Both the position numbers and the translations under genes were made by a program. DNA of 23,420 nt from CAYJEQ01 sp964369235 (lineage in GTDB: Bacteria; Bacillota; Clostridia; Oscillospirales; Ruminococcaceae): positions 1 to 23,420 of the forward strand of contig CAYJEQ010000041.1 of assembly GCA_964369235.1 (NCBI GenBank), in the 5' to 3' direction. The notes under the pieces are model-generated. The model did not search any database and was not told the DNA's origin. It saw only the letters and a list, made by a program, of their open reading frames with translations. Below are positions 23,043-23,420 of this stretch, one piece after another (position 1 is the stretch's first letter; every line of letters begins with the position of its first letter).

Positions 23043-23420
23043 ATGAAAAAACTTTTATCAGTAACACTAACTTCAGCACTTGTATTAACAGTAGGAACTA
23101 CTTCAGTATTTGCTATGGGGCGTGGAAATGGCATATACCGCAACAACAGTGAGTATCATCAAGGTATAAACCATGAATACAATTCACATTTTGTTGATGA
23201 AGATGGTGACGGTATCTGTGATAATATTGGAACAAGAGGATATTATGTTGATGAAGATGGTGACGGTATCTGTGATAATATTGGAACAAGAGGATACTAT
23301 GTTGATGAAGATGGCGACGGTATCTGTGATAATATTGGAACAAGTGAATACTATGTTGATGCAAACGGAGATGGTATCTGCGATAACTATGGTACAGGTT
23401 ATCACAATTCTGAAAATCAT
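23043..23420 (+). CDS. Secreted calcium-binding-type repeat protein (partial)
   Basis: The first 126 codons of a gene that runs off the window. GGAGG lies eight bases before the ATG. The N-terminus is a Sec signal peptide (MKKLLSVTLTSALVLTVG, then a cut after SVFA). After a polar linker come 18-residue repeats beginning at residues 51, 69, 87 and 105, each with the core VDEDGDGICDN; the fourth has VDANGDGICDN. The spacing D-x-D-G-D-G-x-x-D is that of calcium-binding loops such as thrombospondin type-3 or dockerin-like repeats, and each repeat has one Cys. It is a likely cell-surface or secreted calcium-binding protein; whether it works with the filament operon is unknown. Confidence 0.82.
   Translation, partial: MKKLLSVTLTSALVLTVGTTSVFAMGRGNGIYRNNSEYHQGINHEYNSHFVDEDGDGICDNIGTRGYYVDEDGDGICDNIGTRGYYVDEDGDGICDNIGTSEYYVDANGDGICDNYGTGYHNSENH
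23193..23408 (+). repeat. 54-base tandem coding repeat
   Basis: Units start at 23193, 23247, 23301 and 23355. The first three are nearly identical at DNA level; the fourth has diverged. Such near-identity implies recent duplication or homogenisation, and copy number may vary between strains. Confidence 0.85.

Noticed and set aside
23193..23408. Regularly spaced repeats that could suggest a CRISPR array
   Set aside because: They are contiguous 54-base in-frame coding repeats without unique spacers.
23113..23420. Long minus-strand open frames rich in His and Tyr or Ile and Thr repeats
   Set aside because: They are antisense shadows of the Asp-rich tandem coding repeat; the plus-strand frame has a signal peptide, ribosome site and promoter.

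Overview
The window looks like a low-GC Firmicutes chromosome, most likely an anaerobic clostridium (Clostridia, perhaps Lachnospirales). The reasons are the AT-rich intergenic DNA, strong AGGAGG-type ribosome binding sites, frequent CTA leucine codons, TTG and GTG starts, lipoprotein signal peptides, and a clostridial type IV filament cluster with DUF4860-like parts. The species cannot be named from the sequence. No tRNA, rRNA, CRISPR array, transposase or phage gene was seen.

Layout. 1-420 is noncoding, with a duplicated GC-hairpin repeat and a 17-bp terminator stem. 421-3410 (minus) is a two-gene envelope O-acylation unit: an MBOAT acyltransferase followed by an SGNH/DHHW protein. A divergent promoter region separates it from an EamA transporter (plus). 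A GNAT acetyltransferase follows (minus).

5407-12162 (plus) is a metabolic and transport unit: a LacI-family regulator, a PhnD-like lipoprotein, PhnC-like ATPase, two PhnE-like permeases, and a CpdB/UshA-family metallophosphatase with no signal peptide. Its intergenic gaps carry strong inverted repeats, including a terminator-like element between phnD and phnC. These could set the expression level of each gene.

12064-12835 is a 772-base noncoding stretch with a 61-base direct repeat and several hairpins. It is followed by an orphan KdpD-like Usp domain protein. Between that gene and an alpha/beta hydrolase, at 13293-13580, lies an elaborately foldable segment: nested three-way junctions, long helices and a GAAA tetraloop hairpin. 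The ribosome binding site of the hydrolase and the bases before it, 16 nt in all, are complementary to a two-part stretch inside this element. This is the best candidate in the window for an undescribed system: a cis-regulatory RNA, or a mobile palindromic element that acts like one.

14707-17161 (minus) holds two tandem SARP-like regulators (winged helix plus BTAD). Each ends in what looks like a degenerate GGDEF domain. Divergent from them, 17688-22800 (plus), is a type IV filament operon: a transglutaminase-like lipoprotein, PilC/GspF, four small single-pass proteins, and PilT. The window ends inside a gene for a secreted protein with 18-residue Asp-rich calcium-binding-type repeats.
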